64,000 nt of DNA, from NCBI GenBank assembly GCA_020248865.1, contig JADCGS010000037.1, positions 41,568 to 105,567 on the forward strand, written 5' to 3'. Position 1 is the first letter of the stretch. Every line of letters starts with the position of its first letter. The notes under the pieces are model-generated. The model was given only the letters and a program-made list of their open reading frames with translations. It ran no database searches and was not told the origin of the DNA. The position numbers and the translations under genes are program-made. Below, in pieces: positions 50,253 to 59,079 of the stretch. The DNA comes from Burkholderiales bacterium. Its GTDB lineage: Bacteria > Pseudomonadota > Gammaproteobacteria > Burkholderiales > Burkholderiaceae_F.

Positions 50253-52631
50253 GTGACCGATACATCCCCGACCTCCGCTCCGCATCCCCCGTCGACGTCG
50301 CGGGTCATCGATATCGTTGCCGGCGCGCTCTCGAAGCACGGCAGGGAAATCGAGCGCGGCCTGGTCGTCTGCATCGACATGGACAGCCGGGCCAATGGCC
50401 AGATGCCGACCTGGCGGTTGGGCGATTCTCCCGGCGACTTCGGCCGACAGTTCGACGCGTGCTTCAGGCAGTTCGCCGTTCAGGAGGTCGGGATCCTGAG
50501 CGCAGGTGGACCGGCCAAACAAGGCAGTAACCGGCGCCTGACGCTCGAGATCGTCAGTGACGAGGAAAGTGAGCTGCAGGCCGTAGTTTCGGCAATGTCG
50601 CATCGCATGGGCGCAAGCCTCGAAGACGACGTACGCGGGGTCAATCGCCACCTGGCCTCGATGCTCGGGATGGTTGAGATCCCGGAAAACCACTCGCCGG
50701 TGGGTCCGGCGGTCGTCGTGCACTCGGCCGCACGCGTGCTGCAGAACTTCGGCTTTGGCGGGGCGCTCCTGCGTCAGCTCCTCAAGCACCTGACCGGGCC
50801 CCTCACGAGCGCTCTGCAACAGTCCTATAGGGAGCTGGAGAGTCAGTTCGCCAGCGACCCCGGGCTGCACGCGCCGCGTAATCGCGCGGTCGGACCGACC
50901 TCCAGCCAGCAAGGCCAATCGTCGAACGAGGGAGGCCCCAGCGGAGTCTCGCGCTTCGGCCCGCCGACGCTGCGCGGCACGCCGAGCGGTCCGCTGACGC
51001 AAGGTCAGTCGGCCGGGGCGGCCGGGCAGGTCAACTCGAGCGCGATCGAACTCGTCAGCAGCCTGTTGCAGCGCCTGCAGTCGGCGTCGTCGGCCTCCGT
51101 CGCCCAGGCATCGATGAACTCAAGCGCAGCGCTGCCAGCCAGTACGGCGCCGGATTACTGGTTGCCGCCGCTGGGCGAGTTCCTGCGGACGGGCGATGCC
51201 GTGCAGGCGCATCCTCTAGCCGCGGTGCCGCCCGTCGTGGCGCCGGCGGCAGCCTTGCCGCTGCTGGCCGAAGCGCTGAGCCACCTGCCTCTGAGCAATG
51301 CACTGGTCGCGCTGTTGCGGCGGACGACGCCGGCGGCCACTGCGCCGGCGCCGCCTGCGGCCGCCGAGGAGATGGCGCCGCTGGACGCCTCGCTGGCCGG
51401 GATGGAGGCGTTGGCTGAAGCAGCGCAGGAGGGTGAGCGGTTCAGCAGCGAGCTGCGTCAGTTTCATGCTTGGCGCAGAGGCCTGCGTGAACTGGTCGAG
51501 GGCGATGCGTCCAGAGTGTCCTCGCGCGTGGCGCTCGACATGGTTGCCGAGATGTTCGATTCGATGTGTGCCTGTGAACTGGTGCCGGCAGTGCTTCGTC
51601 GTAAGTCGCTGGCGCTGCAAGTGGTCATGCTGAAATTCGCGATCCACGAGCCGAGGAGGTTCTTCGCGGTTCAGAAGGGCTGTTCGCTGGCGGTCGAGCG
51701 CATCGCCGTCTGTTCCGTCGGCACCCGCGCTGACGATTCGACGCTGCAGGAGCACTGGGACAAGACCATCGCTGCCGTGGCGCGGTGCATGGATGACCCC
51801 GCACGGAACAAGGAGGAAGTGGAGTCGGCGCTGCGCTCGCTCGAGACGGCGGTGGCAGACGGCTACCGTGACCGCAGCCCGCGTGCGATCGCGGAAAGAC
51901 AGGCAGTGGAGTGGATGCGACGCTGCGTACCGCAGGACACCCGCTTCTCCTTTCTCAAGCAGTTTCTGCTCTGGACCTGGTCCAGGGTCGTGGCAGAGGC
52001 CATGCGGGACAGCAAGCTGAGCGAAGTGCGCACGCCGCGCTACGTGAAAACCGCAAAGACGACCGTGTGGAGCGTCAAGCTCGACCTGAGTGCGGAGCAG
52101 CGTGAGCGCCTGCGGCGTCTCATGCCCGGTCTGGTCCGCACCCTGCGCGAGGGTATTCGCACGCAGCAATGGTCCGAGTCGGCCGAACTGGACTTCCTGG
52201 GCAAGCTGATGCGCAGTCATCGCAGGTCACTCGGCCTGCCCGATCCGAGCGCACACATGGAGCCGGGTGAGCAAGTTGTCACCGCTGAACCGTCACCGGC
52301 CCCGGCGGCAGCCCCCGCCCCGGCTGGGGATGCCGAGGTGGGGAACGGGTTGCCTTCGAAGCGGCCTGCTGTTGCCGCGGGCGCAGCGGATCTGGACCGA
52401 GTTGCCTGTCCTTTCGGCTTGCGGCTGGGCTGTGATTACCTGGTGTGGAGCGGTGGTGCCATGCATCGGATGCGGTTGCAGGGCGCGCCGCGCAGCTCGC
52501 GCAACTACGTCTTCTACGGGCAGTCGGGTGCCTGCGTCGAGTTCTCCGCCCAGGAAATCCGCGACCTGCTGATGTCGGCGCGCGTAGTGCCCGTGGACGC
52601 GGTCGACGAGCGGAGTGCGCTGCACGCTTGA
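50253..52631 (+). CDS. DUF1631 family protein
   Basis: A 792-residue soluble protein starting at GTG. The recognisable part is the DUF1631 core (about residues 400-660: FHAWRRGLRELVEGDASRVSSRVALDMVAEMFD, then KSLALQVVMLKFAIHEPRRFF, FLKQFLLWTWSRVVAEAM and RLRRLMPGLVRTLREGIRTQQW). The N-terminal part is less conserved and a Ser/Gln/Pro-rich linker lies near residues 210-330. The last about 90 residues (FGLRLGCDYLVWSGGAMHRMRL to FSAQEIRDLLMSARVVPVD) may be a separate small domain. Family function unknown. Confidence 0.85.
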   Translation: MTDTSPTSAPHPPSTSRVIDIVAGALSKHGREIERGLVVCIDMDSRANGQMPTWRLGDSPGDFGRQFDACFRQFAVQEVGILSAGGPAKQGSNRRLTLEIVSDEESELQAVVSAMSHRMGASLEDDVRGVNRHLASMLGMVEIPENHSPVGPAVVVHSAARVLQNFGFGGALLRQLLKHLTGPLTSALQQSYRELESQFASDPGLHAPRNRAVGPTSSQQGQSSNEGGPSGVSRFGPPTLRGTPSGPLTQGQSAGAAGQVNSSAIELVSSLLQRLQSASSASVAQASMNSSAALPASTAPDYWLPPLGEFLRTGDAVQAHPLAAVPPVVAPAAALPLLAEALSHLPLSNALVALLRRTTPAATAPAPPAAAEEMAPLDASLAGMEALAEAAQEGERFSSELRQFHAWRRGLRELVEGDASRVSSRVALDMVAEMFDSMCACELVPAVLRRKSLALQVVMLKFAIHEPRRFFAVQKGCSLAVERIAVCSVGTRADDSTLQEHWDKTIAAVARCMDDPARNKEEVESALRSLETAVADGYRDRSPRAIAERQAVEWMRRCVPQDTRFSFLKQFLLWTWSRVVAEAMRDSKLSEVRTPRYVKTAKTTVWSVKLDLSAEQRERLRRLMPGLVRTLREGIRTQQWSESAELDFLGKLMRSHRRSLGLPDPSAHMEPGEQVVTAEPSPAPAAAPAPAGDAEVGNGLPSKRPAVAAGAADLDRVACPFGLRLGCDYLVWSGGAMHRMRLQGAPRSSRNYVFYGQSGACVEFSAQEIRDLLMSARVVPVDAVDERSALHA

Positions 52632-53419
52632 TTGCCGGTGGTTGCGCTGTGGATGCACAGGCTGTCGGTCCAGCGGCTTCCCCGGGGGAGGGGGCGGGCG
52701 CCGGCGATGCAGCGAGTCCTCCTGGGCGTACGGCGATCGGGCGCCGATCCAGCGGCAGACGTCGCAGGCTTCGGTCCGGCACGCCAGACACGGGCGGGTA
52801 CGGGCAGCCGCGGCGCAATTGCGTGGTGCACCAGCGCCAACGTGAAGCCCGGGTTGCTCGCCTTCGCAGCCGCAGTCGTGTGGCCGCATGTGGTGTCACT
52901 GGGTCGCCGCTCCGTCGTGCCGACTCGGCGGCTCGCCGATGCCTCTGTACCAGCCGTTCTCCAACCGCCGTGTCGGCGGAACGCAGCCTGTGCCGAAACC
53001 CGGGGTACTCGTTCGGCATCCGCGCCGTTGGCGCGTAGCACCACCAGACTCCCGCAAGTGCAGTTCGTTTTCGGCGGCGCACCCGGGCGCGCAGTCGATC
53101 CGCACGGACAGGCCGGCAAGAACCCCGGTAACTGTAGGCTGACGGGCAGTTTCTGCCTCTAGACTTGGTTGCGGGCCTGTATGCGGCTCTGGCTCTGTAT
53201 GCGGCTGGTTCTTGACTGCGACGTTGCGCCGGGTGCGCGCAGACAGTCGGACGCCCCGGCAGCGATCGGCAGCATCGGATGCTTTGCGCTGCATGAGCGG
53301 GAGAACTGTCGGGCAGGCTGGAACGCCGGGCTTAACCCCGGGGCGGCACACCGCTTCGGAGCTCGGAGGCATGCGCCGGGACGACGAGGACCCTGGCGTT
53401 GCTCAAACGATGCGGGTGC
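52632..53419. other. about 790 bp without a recognisable gene
   Basis: All frames here give Arg/Ala/Pro-rich shadow peptides with no family resemblance. Visible structure: an 18-bp tandem repeat (CTGTATGCGGCTCTGGCT, copies at 53177 and 53195). The base composition is less extreme than that of neighbouring genes. It could be a decayed gene or a long leader of the kinase downstream. Confidence 0.6.
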
Positions 53420-55129
53420 ATGCCAGTGGGACGTAGTCCATCAGGTCCAAAGTTCATTCAGCAGCGCGGCCTCGGCTATGCGGCAGTCCTGCGTCGTGCG
53501 CTGAGAGAGGCTTCGCTGCCGATCGTGCTTTGGGCTACCGCCGTGGCCCAGGGCGTTCTGTGGCTTTTTGCCGCTTCCCAACTGCTGGGACGCGCGGTTT
53601 TCGAGGGCTTGATCCTGCTTGGAGCGGCAACCGCCTGCTCACTCGTCTTGGTGGCCCTGTCCAAGCGCCAGCGTTCACGGCCGCTGGCACACCTGGTGCG
53701 CGCGACAGCCCAGACCCTTGCGGCAGCAACTAGCGCCACGGTGGCCCCCTTGCATGCAGGCTTGCTCGTGCCGTTTCTCCTGCATCTGATTCATCTGGGG
53801 ACGTTTGGCCCCGGCTCGGTCTTCCTGCGCGCCGCTCTGTGCGGACTGCTGGGGGCGGTCGCCCTATACTTTTCCACGGTCGTTGTCATCGATCCGGCTA
53901 CGGGCTGGCTGCTGCTGTCGGCGGTGGCCGCTGCGATGACCATGGCGGTGGCGCTTGGCGGTTTACTCGATCTGTGGACCGCGCGGGCGCTGGTGAAGTC
54001 CGCGCGGCGACGGCAGGTGCTGCGGCGGATGCATGCAATGGCCGAGGCAAGGGCGCGCTACATCGCGGCAGCCGGTCATGACCTGCGCCAGCCGCTGCAT
54101 GCGCTGACCTACCTTGCGCAGGCACTGCTTGATCGGCAGCCGCCGCAGGGCGGTGAGCGCGAACTGCTCCGACGCCTGGTGCAGGCGGCGGGCTCGACCG
54201 ACCGGATGTTCCAGGATCTGTTGCAGTTGGCGCAGATCGATTCGACCCGGCTGACGCTTAGCTACGGTCGCGTCGAACTGGCCGGTCTGTTTGACTCGCT
54301 GCAGACCACTTTCCTGCCACAGGCCCGGCGCAAGGGGCTGGTCTTGGAGGTTTACCGGACCGATGAGGCGGTGCAGTCGGACGCGGTGGCGTTGATGCGC
54401 ATTCTCAACAATCTTGTGTCAAACGCGATTCGCTACACCAGCAGCGGTCTGGTCGAGGTCCGGGCGAGAGAGCGCTACGGCAAGGTTCTCATTTCGGTGC
54501 GCGACACCGGCCCGGGCATAGCGCCCGAGGACCAAGCGTCGATCTTCGACGAATTTCATCGGTTGCGGTCCCGACCGAGCGGCACCGGACTGGGTTTGGC
54601 CATCGTCAGGCGCCTGGCTAGCGCGCTGGGGCATGAACTAGCCATCAGGTCGGCGGTCGGCAAGGGCACGCGCTTCTCGCTCCAACTCGAGCGGGCAGAG
54701 CCTTTGGCGCCGGATGCGTCGCAGGCCGTTCAGCGGCCGATCGAGGAGCGGCTGATTCTCTTCGTCGACGACGACAGCGAGGTGCGTCGAGCGGTGCGCC
54801 CCGTCATGGAATCATGGGGCTACACGGTGGTCGACGCTGGCAGCGGCGAAGAGGCGGAGGAGAAGCTGGCCGAGCTCATGACCGTGCCTGCCGTGATGGT
54901 CGTAGACCACGATCTGGCTGACGGCGAGTCGGCGCAGTCGGTGGTGCAGCGGATTCGCAGGGCCTACGGCAAGCACATTCCGTCCCTGCTGGTGACCGGC
55001 AATCCGGAGTCTCAGCCGCTCGATGGTGCCGAGCCGCCGCTACTGAAACCGGTCGCCCCTGCGCAGTTGCGGGCAGCGGTGGAACGCACACGCCGCCACG
55101 GCGGCACGCCGGCCGATGGCGACTTCTGA
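53420..55129 (+). CDS. membrane hybrid sensor histidine kinase
   Basis: About 569 residues. Six hydrophobic helices (residues about 25-200) form an integral membrane sensor with no large external loop. A dimerisation/phosphoacceptor helix follows with AAAGHDLRQPLHALTYL (H-box), then the ATP-binding domain with N-box ILNNLVSNAIRYT, G1 DTGPGIAPED and G2 GTGLGLAIV. The C-terminal receiver domain has LILFVDDDSE and the phosphoacceptor VMVVDHDL. The LuxR-type regulator follows 19 bp downstream, so this is a kinase with both an attached and a separate receiver. Start is ATG 53420; a TTG 21 bp upstream is possible. Confidence 0.9.
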   Translation: MPVGRSPSGPKFIQQRGLGYAAVLRRALREASLPIVLWATAVAQGVLWLFAASQLLGRAVFEGLILLGAATACSLVLVALSKRQRSRPLAHLVRATAQTLAAATSATVAPLHAGLLVPFLLHLIHLGTFGPGSVFLRAALCGLLGAVALYFSTVVVIDPATGWLLLSAVAAAMTMAVALGGLLDLWTARALVKSARRRQVLRRMHAMAEARARYIAAAGHDLRQPLHALTYLAQALLDRQPPQGGERELLRRLVQAAGSTDRMFQDLLQLAQIDSTRLTLSYGRVELAGLFDSLQTTFLPQARRKGLVLEVYRTDEAVQSDAVALMRILNNLVSNAIRYTSSGLVEVRARERYGKVLISVRDTGPGIAPEDQASIFDEFHRLRSRPSGTGLGLAIVRRLASALGHELAIRSAVGKGTRFSLQLERAEPLAPDASQAVQRPIEERLILFVDDDSEVRRAVRPVMESWGYTVVDAGSGEEAEEKLAELMTVPAVMVVDHDLADGESAQSVVQRIRRAYGKHIPSLLVTGNPESQPLDGAEPPLLKPVAPAQLRAAVERTRRHGGTPADGDF

Positions 55130-55148
55130 CGCTTGAATCGTTTCTGCC

Positions 55149-55817
55149 ATGCGCATCTTGATCATCGATGACCACCCGCTGATTCGGTACGGACTGCAGG
55201 CATCGCTGCAGGCGCACCTTCCCGCAGCGAGCTTCGACGAGGCTGAATCGCCCGAGGCCGCGCTGGCGATTCTGAACCGGCCGCCGCGGCCCGATCTGAT
55301 CCTGCTCGACCTGCGCCTGCCCACGCTGGCCGACGGGCTGGAGTTACTGGTCAACCTGCGCAAGGTTGCAACACGCTCGCCGGTCTTGGTGCTGGCGGGG
55401 GAGCCGACGCACGACACCGTGGCTGCGGTACGCGACAACGGGGCGAGCGGCTTCATCTCCAAGGGCGAGTCTCCGGGCCGACTGGCGCAGGCCATCCAGA
55501 CTTGCCTGCAGCGCCCCGATGAATTCCTGCTGCGTGCTGCGCTGCCGCCGGCACCAACGCGCGTCGCGGCGCCGCCCGCTCCGTCGCTCATTCCTCGCCT
55601 TTGGCAGGTGTTTGCGCAAGTCGCGGAAGGCAAGCCGAACAAGGTCATCGCGCGCGAACTCGGCGTCACCGAGGGCGCAGTCAAGAACTACATGACCAAG
55701 CTGCTGGATGCCACCGGCGCCAGCAACCGCGGCGAGGCGATCAAGCTGTACATCGAGAACATCGAGCGCTGGCGAGCCGATCCGCGCTATCGCGAGGCGA
55801 TGCGGGCCCGCGACTGA
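55149..55817 (+). CDS. NarL/LuxR-family response regulator
   Basis: A 222-residue regulator. The receiver has IIDDHPLIRYG, the phosphoacceptor Asp54 in LILLDLRLP, and SK in GFISKGES. The C-terminal LuxR-type helix-turn-helix (LWQVFAQVAEGKPNKVIARELGVTEGAVKNYMTKLLDATGASNRGEAI) follows a Pro/Ala linker. The usual opening of the HTH (LTxREREVL) is altered to LIPRLWQVF. Its partner is the hybrid kinase encoded 19 bp upstream. Confidence 0.93.
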   Translation: MRILIIDDHPLIRYGLQASLQAHLPAASFDEAESPEAALAILNRPPRPDLILLDLRLPTLADGLELLVNLRKVATRSPVLVLAGEPTHDTVAAVRDNGASGFISKGESPGRLAQAIQTCLQRPDEFLLRAALPPAPTRVAAPPAPSLIPRLWQVFAQVAEGKPNKVIARELGVTEGAVKNYMTKLLDATGASNRGEAIKLYIENIERWRADPRYREAMRARD

Positions 55818-55970
55818 GTCGCCGGCCGGACATGACCTTAGTCGAAGCGTCGACTGCCGCGTTGAGGCCGGTGCTAAAAATTCATTGGATGGCGGGTCCA
55901 GCAGATCGATCCCGATCTGCTTCGGCCGCTGGCACCGTATCCGCCGCCTGAGCTATCGCGGCCGCTCACC

Positions 55971-56777
55971 ATGTCACTGCGTGCTGACGAACCTCCAATA
56001 GCCGCGGAGCGAGCCTCCGATCGCCCATGGATCCTCGGCAAGGCCTGCGTACCTGGCGCGCTACACCGCGCCCAGGGCGTGGGCTGCGAGGATGTCGCCG
56101 ACATGACCGTCGTGGAAACACGCGACGGTCCGGCGCTGGTGGCATACCTGTCCGACGGGGCCGGTGGCGCCGGACTGGGGGGCGTTGGTGCGCGTGTCGC
56201 GGTGAACAGCGCAATGGCCTTTATGCGCCGTTCGCTGATCTACCAGCCGATGTCGGTTGGCCTCGCCTACGCCTGTGCCGAGGAAGTTCGCAACCACCTG
56301 GTTCAGGCGGCAGTCTGGCAAGGCGCCGCCCTGCTGCACCTGTCGTGCACTTGGCTGGGCGCGGTGGTCACCAACCGCAGCGTGTTCGTCATGCAGATCG
56401 GCGACGGCGCGATCGTGGTGGGGGAGAACGGAAGGCTTCGGGTGCCTATCCAGCCGATGCGAGGCGTGTCGACGGCGACCACCGCCTTCATCGGCGACCG
56501 CGGGGCTCTCGTGCGTTTGGTCGTGAAGGATCTCGGCTTCGTACCGGACTGTCTGGCCCTGCTATCTGACGGTCTGCAGGACTACGCGCTCGAGCCGGCC
56601 ACTGGCTACCCGCGACTTGACTTCCTAGTGCCGCTGTTCACGATGTTGGAGCAAGTGCCCGACAGCAGCGACCACGGTCGCGACGCCGTCCTGAACGCGC
56701 TGCTGCGAAGGCCCGAGCTCGACCGACCAGGCAGCGACGATCGCTCACTGCTGCTGGCTTGCAACGCGCTCTGCTGA
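55971..56777 (+). CDS. PP2C-like serine/threonine phosphatase
   Basis: A 268-residue protein with the PP2C metal-binding pattern: early Asp in GCEDVADM, SDGAGGAGLGG, QIGDGAIVV, LLSDGLQDYAL and the late PGSDDRSLLLA. These are the PP2C_2 type residues, so it should be active on phosphoproteins or stand alone as a regulator. No kinase of the Hanks type is nearby. It follows the two-component pair by about 150 bp on the same strand and may share its signal pathway; that link is inference. Confidence 0.8.
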   Translation: MSLRADEPPIAAERASDRPWILGKACVPGALHRAQGVGCEDVADMTVVETRDGPALVAYLSDGAGGAGLGGVGARVAVNSAMAFMRRSLIYQPMSVGLAYACAEEVRNHLVQAAVWQGAALLHLSCTWLGAVVTNRSVFVMQIGDGAIVVGENGRLRVPIQPMRGVSTATTAFIGDRGALVRLVVKDLGFVPDCLALLSDGLQDYALEPATGYPRLDFLVPLFTMLEQVPDSSDHGRDAVLNALLRRPELDRPGSDDRSLLLACNALC

Positions 56778-56832
56778 GCGCGTCCTTCCGAGGCCGCCGC
56801 GCGGCACACATCGAGTATCGACCAGTCGCCGG

Positions 56833-57255
56833 TCAGCGGTTCCGGTCGAACCAGACTCGGGCCTTGTGCAGGGCGAGCAGGGCGTCGCGCAATTCGGGGT
56901 CCGACAAGGTCCCGGCCAGTGGGGCCAGGCCCTGGCCCAGGCGATTGACCGCACGATTGCGCGCCGCGCGGCCGGCTGGCGTGTGGAGTTGACCCGTTTT
57001 CGCGGACACTTGATCCTTGTGGAGAAAGGAGTCCGAGATGCCCAAGAGCAGACCGCCGTATCCGGCGGAGTTTCGCTGGCTGGGCACGTAGCGCCCGCGG
57101 GTGCGCGAGAACAGGCTGGCACCGAGACGGGTCTCCAGCGCTTTGAGCCAGCGGAACAGGGTCGACGGATCGCGCTTGAGTTCGCGGGCGGCGGCCGCCA
57201 GTTCGCCGTGGCGGGCGATGGCTTCGACGCAGCTCAGGTCGACTGAGGACAACAT
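56833..57255 (-). pseudogene. LysR-type regulator truncated by an IS3 fragment
   Basis: Residues 1-58 are a normal LysR winged helix (VDLSCVEAIARHGELAAAARELKRDPSTLFRWLKALETRLGASLFSRTRGRYVP). At that point the gene is replaced by IS3-like DNA and then by about 50 residues of unrelated text ending DALLALHKARVWFDRNR. The whole effector-binding domain (about 200 residues) is gone. The frame stays open by chance, so a short HTH protein could still be made. The upstream region has the repeats described separately. Confidence 0.75.
56990..57075 (+). mobile_element. left-end remnant of an IS3-family insertion sequence
   Basis: TGACCCGTTTTCGCGGACAC at the start resembles an IS3-type terminal repeat. 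It is followed by a strong ribosome-binding site (GAAAGGAG) and ATG 57038 with the first 13 codons of orfA (MPKSRPPYPAEFR), then an abrupt break into WLGT and a stop. Only about 85 bp of the element remain, inside the LysR-type gene. Confidence 0.75.
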
Positions 57256-57282
57256 GAACGTCAGGGTGGCACGGGACCCAAT

Positions 57283-57335
57283 GAGCACTGCAGATGGAGC
57301 ACTGCAGGAATGCAATTCAGGTTAGCAGCATTGCA
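57283..57335. promoter_or_regulatory. repeat cluster in the LysR/57391 divergent gap
   Basis: Two direct copies of GAGCACTGCAG (57283 and 57297, period 14) are followed by an inverted repeat TGCAAT-N13-ATTGCA (57311-57335). The spacing is in the range of LysR-type operators, and the site lies between the broken LysR gene and the exported-protein gene it may once have controlled. Confidence 0.5.
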
Positions 57336-57390
57336 AGTTGGCGGGATTTATCCTGCCAGCTGTCGTTCATCCAGCCCGCGAGCCATCCAG

Positions 57391-57942
57391 ATGCCCCACC
57401 CCTCTGCCAGCAACGCGCAGCCCCGTCCGTGCGTCACGGTGCGATGCAGCGCGGCGCTGTTCGCCTCGCTGATGTCCCTGTGTCCATCGGGGCGGGCAGA
57501 GCCTGCGTCCCCGAGCGCGCCAGCGATCCCGCAGCACATGCGATGCGGGGGCGACGGCACCTCCCAGGCCGGCACTGCGCGCACGGTGCCTGACCGGTCG
57601 AGGATCGTCGAACTGACCTTCCTCAAGTCGCACGCCGGGCAACGCCCCCAGCTCGTGCGCTACATCGTGATGAACTGGTTCGCGATGGACGCTGCCGCGA
57701 AGGCGCGGGGGCTGTTGGACGGGTTCTCGGTGTTCGAAAGCGGGTCCGACGAAGGTGCCTGGAACGTCGTTGTGAGCACGATCTACCGCGACGCGCGGGG
57801 CTACGAGGCGGTCAAACAAGACTTCGAGCCGATCCGCAAGGGGCACCAGGAGGTGCTGATCGAAGGGCGCGGCCTCGACGACCTGGGCACCGTCGTCGAC
57901 TCGCGTGAGATGTTCGAGCATCCCGGCAACACGAGCTGCTGA
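57391..57942 (+). CDS. exported hypothetical protein, dimeric-barrel-like
   Basis: A 183-residue protein. The N-terminus (to about residue 35, with VRCSAALFASLMSLCPSGRAEP) looks like a signal peptide with a long n-region. The C-terminal 100 residues (VELTFLKSHAGQRPQLVRYIVMNWFAMDAAAKARG to LGTVVDSREMFEHPG) have the strand-helix pattern of small alpha/beta barrel proteins, but I recognise no named family. It lies just before, and on the same strand as, the Old Yellow Enzyme pseudogene (6 bp between), so they were probably an operon. Confidence 0.6.
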   Translation: MPHPSASNAQPRPCVTVRCSAALFASLMSLCPSGRAEPASPSAPAIPQHMRCGGDGTSQAGTARTVPDRSRIVELTFLKSHAGQRPQLVRYIVMNWFAMDAAAKARGLLDGFSVFESGSDEGAWNVVVSTIYRDARGYEAVKQDFEPIRKGHQEVLIEGRGLDDLGTVVDSREMFEHPGNTSC

Positions 57943-57948
57943 CGGACC

Positions 57949-59055
57949 ATGCCCATGCTGCCTGCAAGCTCCCCCTTGTTCAGCCAAGCCGATCTGGGCG
58001 GCTTGCGCTTGCGCAACCGCGTGGTGATGGCGCCCATGACCCGCAACCGCGCTCACCCCGACGGATCGCCCAGTGCGCTGATGGTCCGCTACTACGCGCA
58101 GCGCGCCCAGGCCGGTCTGATCGTCACCGAGGGCACGGCCCCGTCGCGTACCGGCCGGGGCTACCTGCGCATGCCCGGCCTGTACCTCGACGATCATGTC
58201 GGGCCGTGGCGGCGCATCACCGACGCCGTGCACGCTGCGGGCGGCCGCATCTTCGTGCAGCTCATGCACGTTGGCCGCGTCGCGCACTCCGCGAATCTCG
58301 ACGGCAGGCCACCGGTCGGGCCCTCGGACACGCGCGCGAGCGGGGAGATTCTGACGGCCCGCGGCCGGCAACCCATCGAGGCACCGTAGCCATTGACCGA
58401 GAGCGGGATCGCGTCTGTCGTCGCCGAGTATCGGCGGGCCGCAGAAATGGCCGCCGACGCGGGCTTCGACGGCGTGGAGATCCACGCCGGGTCCGGCTAT
58501 CTGCCGATGCAGTTCCTGCTGCCCGGCGTCAATCAACGCACCGATGCCTGGGGTGGCTCCCTCGACAACCGGGCCCGCTTCCTGCTCGATGTCGTCGATG
58601 CGGCCGCGTCGGTTCTCGCGCCGGGCCGTGTCGGCATCCGGCTGACCCCGGAGTCCACCTTCAACGACGTGCACGACGCGGATCCGGCCGCGACCTGCAG
58701 CCACCTGGCGCACGAGCTCTCGCGGCGCCGCGTGGGCTACCTGCACGTGCAGGACGTCGCCGTGTCGGGCTGGAATGTGCTCGGCCACCTGCGGCCGCGG
58801 TTCGCGGGCGTACTGATCGCCAACGGGGGTTACGACCGCGAGCGGGCCGATCGCGACCTGGGCGCAAACCGGGCCGACCTCATCTCGTTCGGCTGGCCCT
58901 TTATCGCCAATCCCGACCTTCCCGAGCGCCTTCGGCTCGGCCAGCCCCTTGCCGAAGCGGACGAGTCGACTCTGTACTCGGGTGAAGAACGCGGCTACAC
59001 GGATTACCCGCTGGCCGAGCGCAGCGCCGAGATGAACCAGCCCGCTCGGCGATAA
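57949..59055 (+). pseudogene. Old Yellow Enzyme (alkene reductase) with in-frame amber
   Basis: The N-terminal part (LFSQADLGGLRLRNRVVMAPMTRNRA, RIFVQLMHVGRVAH) and C-terminal part (GFDGVEIHAGSGYLPMQFLLPGVNQRTDAWGGSLDNRARF, FGWPFIANPDLPERL) form one continuous OYE/NemA barrel in a single frame. It is interrupted only by TAG at 58387-58389 in the segment IEAP-stop-PLTES, where relatives have an Arg or Thr-Pro-rich loop. The FMN and catalytic regions are otherwise intact. One base change would restore it, so it is either a recent pseudogene or is read through at low level. Confidence 0.85.
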
Positions 59056-59079
59056 GCAGCCGACCGGCGGGCGGCTCCC

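Noticed and set aside
52632..53162. Coding frames on both strands after the DUF1631 gene
   Set aside because: No motif, no plausible start context, and composition typical of shadow frames.
57038..57091. A short gene starting MPKSRPPYPAEFR with a good ribosome-binding site
   Set aside because: It is the start of an IS3 orfA that stops after 17 codons; it is annotated as part of the element remnant instead.
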